Below, in pieces: positions 63,462-64,000 of a DNA stretch of 64,000 nt. Source of the DNA: Nonomuraea ceibae (GTDB taxonomy: Bacteria > Actinomycetota > Actinomycetes > Streptosporangiales > Streptosporangiaceae). Location: contig NZ_JAHKRO010000013.1 in assembly GCF_019396325.1 (NCBI RefSeq), positions 62,001-126,000 of the forward strand, written 5' to 3'. Numbering within the stretch: position 1 is the stretch's first letter; every line of letters begins with the position of its first letter. The notes under the pieces are model-generated. The model searched no databases, was not told where the DNA came from, and saw only the letters and a program-made list of their open reading frames with translations. A program made the position numbers and the translations under genes.

Positions 63462-64000
63462 TTATGCCGATCCTGGAGAATGCACCACTACTTCATAGAT
63501 GGTGCCATGAAACTTGCCTGCATCCGCCGGAAGACGCGTAAACCAGATCAAAACGTACCGACCGCTTGCGGCCTGATCAGGCTTGAACGTCACCTTTCCG
63601 GAGGCGTTCTCCTCGCGGGCGACGGTCTTGAGCGACGACAGGTCGGGACTGTCGCCGACCTTGAGCTCGACCTCGGCCCCCGAGGCGTCGGCCAGCGTAG
63701 CGACCACGTCGCTGATCTGCCGGGACTTGCCCAGGTCGAGAAGAAGCCCGACACCGTCCTTGAGATTGCCCAGCTCGGCGTTGTTGTAGTTGTCGGTCTT
63801 CCAGAAGGTGCTCGGCTTGCCGTCGATGGTCAGCGCGGCGAGCTCGGCCTTCTCCTCCTTGTCGCCCAGCGGGTCGAAACCGGTCGCCTTCTCCGGCTTG
63901 ACCGCCTGGACCCGCGCCGGCGCGGACGCCTTGGAGCTGGGCGAGGGGTCGGCCTCACGGGTGCCGGGACTGCCCAGGCTCCGGCCTATCGTCCAGGCGC
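63462..64000 (-). CDS. C-terminal part of a MurJ-associated pseudokinase-like protein (runs off right edge)
   Basis: The minus frame is open from the window edge to the stop at 63462. It includes WTIGRSLGSPGTREADPSPS, then KATGFDPLGDKEEKAEL, TIDGKPSTFWKTDNYNNAEL and KDGVGLLLDLGKSRQISDVV, a discoidin/F5-8-like end domain. Similar C-termini follow the pseudokinase/FHA-binding part of Rv3910-type MurJ proteins, and position before sigM is as in Mycobacterium. Only about 180 residues are visible; the kinase and flippase parts lie outside. Confidence 0.75.
   Translation of the reverse strand, partial: AWTIGRSLGSPGTREADPSPSSKASAPARVQAVKPEKATGFDPLGDKEEKAELAALTIDGKPSTFWKTDNYNNAELGNLKDGVGLLLDLGKSRQISDVVATLADASGAEVELKVGDSPDLSSLKTVAREENASGKVTFKPDQAASGRYVLIWFTRLPADAGKFHGTIYEVVVHSPGSA

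Overview
The window is high-GC actinobacterial chromosome from around the replication origin. Gene content, SigR- and IdeR-type promoters, the ParB/parS cluster, a 39-residue DLW protein and the gene order suggest a Streptosporangiales organism (Nonomuraea-like). The genus is inference; no 16S gene is present.

Core replication region (about 36.4-64.0 kb): reading leftward from dnaA on the minus strand are dnaA, oriC, dnaN, gnd, recF, a DUF721 gene, gyrB, gyrA, a DUF3566 membrane protein and tRNA-Ile. Rightward are rpmH, rnpA, yidD, yidC, jag (khpB), rsmG, parA and parB with six parS palindromes. Then come an aldolase, ddl, an aminotransferase, a GNAT gene, trxA/trxB behind a consensus SigR promoter, the anti-sigma/SigM pair, and the 3' end of a MurJ-associated pseudokinase-like gene. 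This matches the arrangement conserved from Mycobacterium to Streptomyces. It is interrupted by low-complexity, repeat-rich spacers between parA and parB, after parB, before ddl and around 56.3-57.2 kb.

Accessory block (about 8.9-36.4 kb): the tRNA-Ala and DLW-39 genes, expected close to gyrA/tRNA-Ile, lie 27 kb away. The DNA between them holds copper-handling genes (copZ behind a CsoR-type operator, a PCuAC lipoprotein, a Tat-exported DyP peroxidase), a MacB/FtsX-type ABC exporter with adaptor and lipoprotein divergent from a two-component system, an ECF sigma/CU044_5270 pair, and a likely Amadori-compound (fructosamine) locus. That locus has an ABC importer, FrlB-, FrlC- and FrlD-like enzymes, and a LacI regulator with two matching operators. 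It is followed by a CGNR zinc-finger regulator with a phosphatase-like partner, an iron-box-controlled small protein, an orphan type VII-secretion-like gene string with two YbaB/EbfC-like proteins, and an oleate hydratase.

Left end (0-8.9 kb): this is a decayed accessory region. It has a divergent epoxide hydrolase/WYL regulator pair with a perfect palindromic operator, two DUF6461-like paralogues flanking a HicB-like gene, a double GNAT, TetR and XRE regulators, a toxin gene cut by an integrase remnant, a frameshifted membrane protein, and a second integrase tail abutting tRNA-Ala. It looks like a tRNA-targeted integration hot spot in decay.
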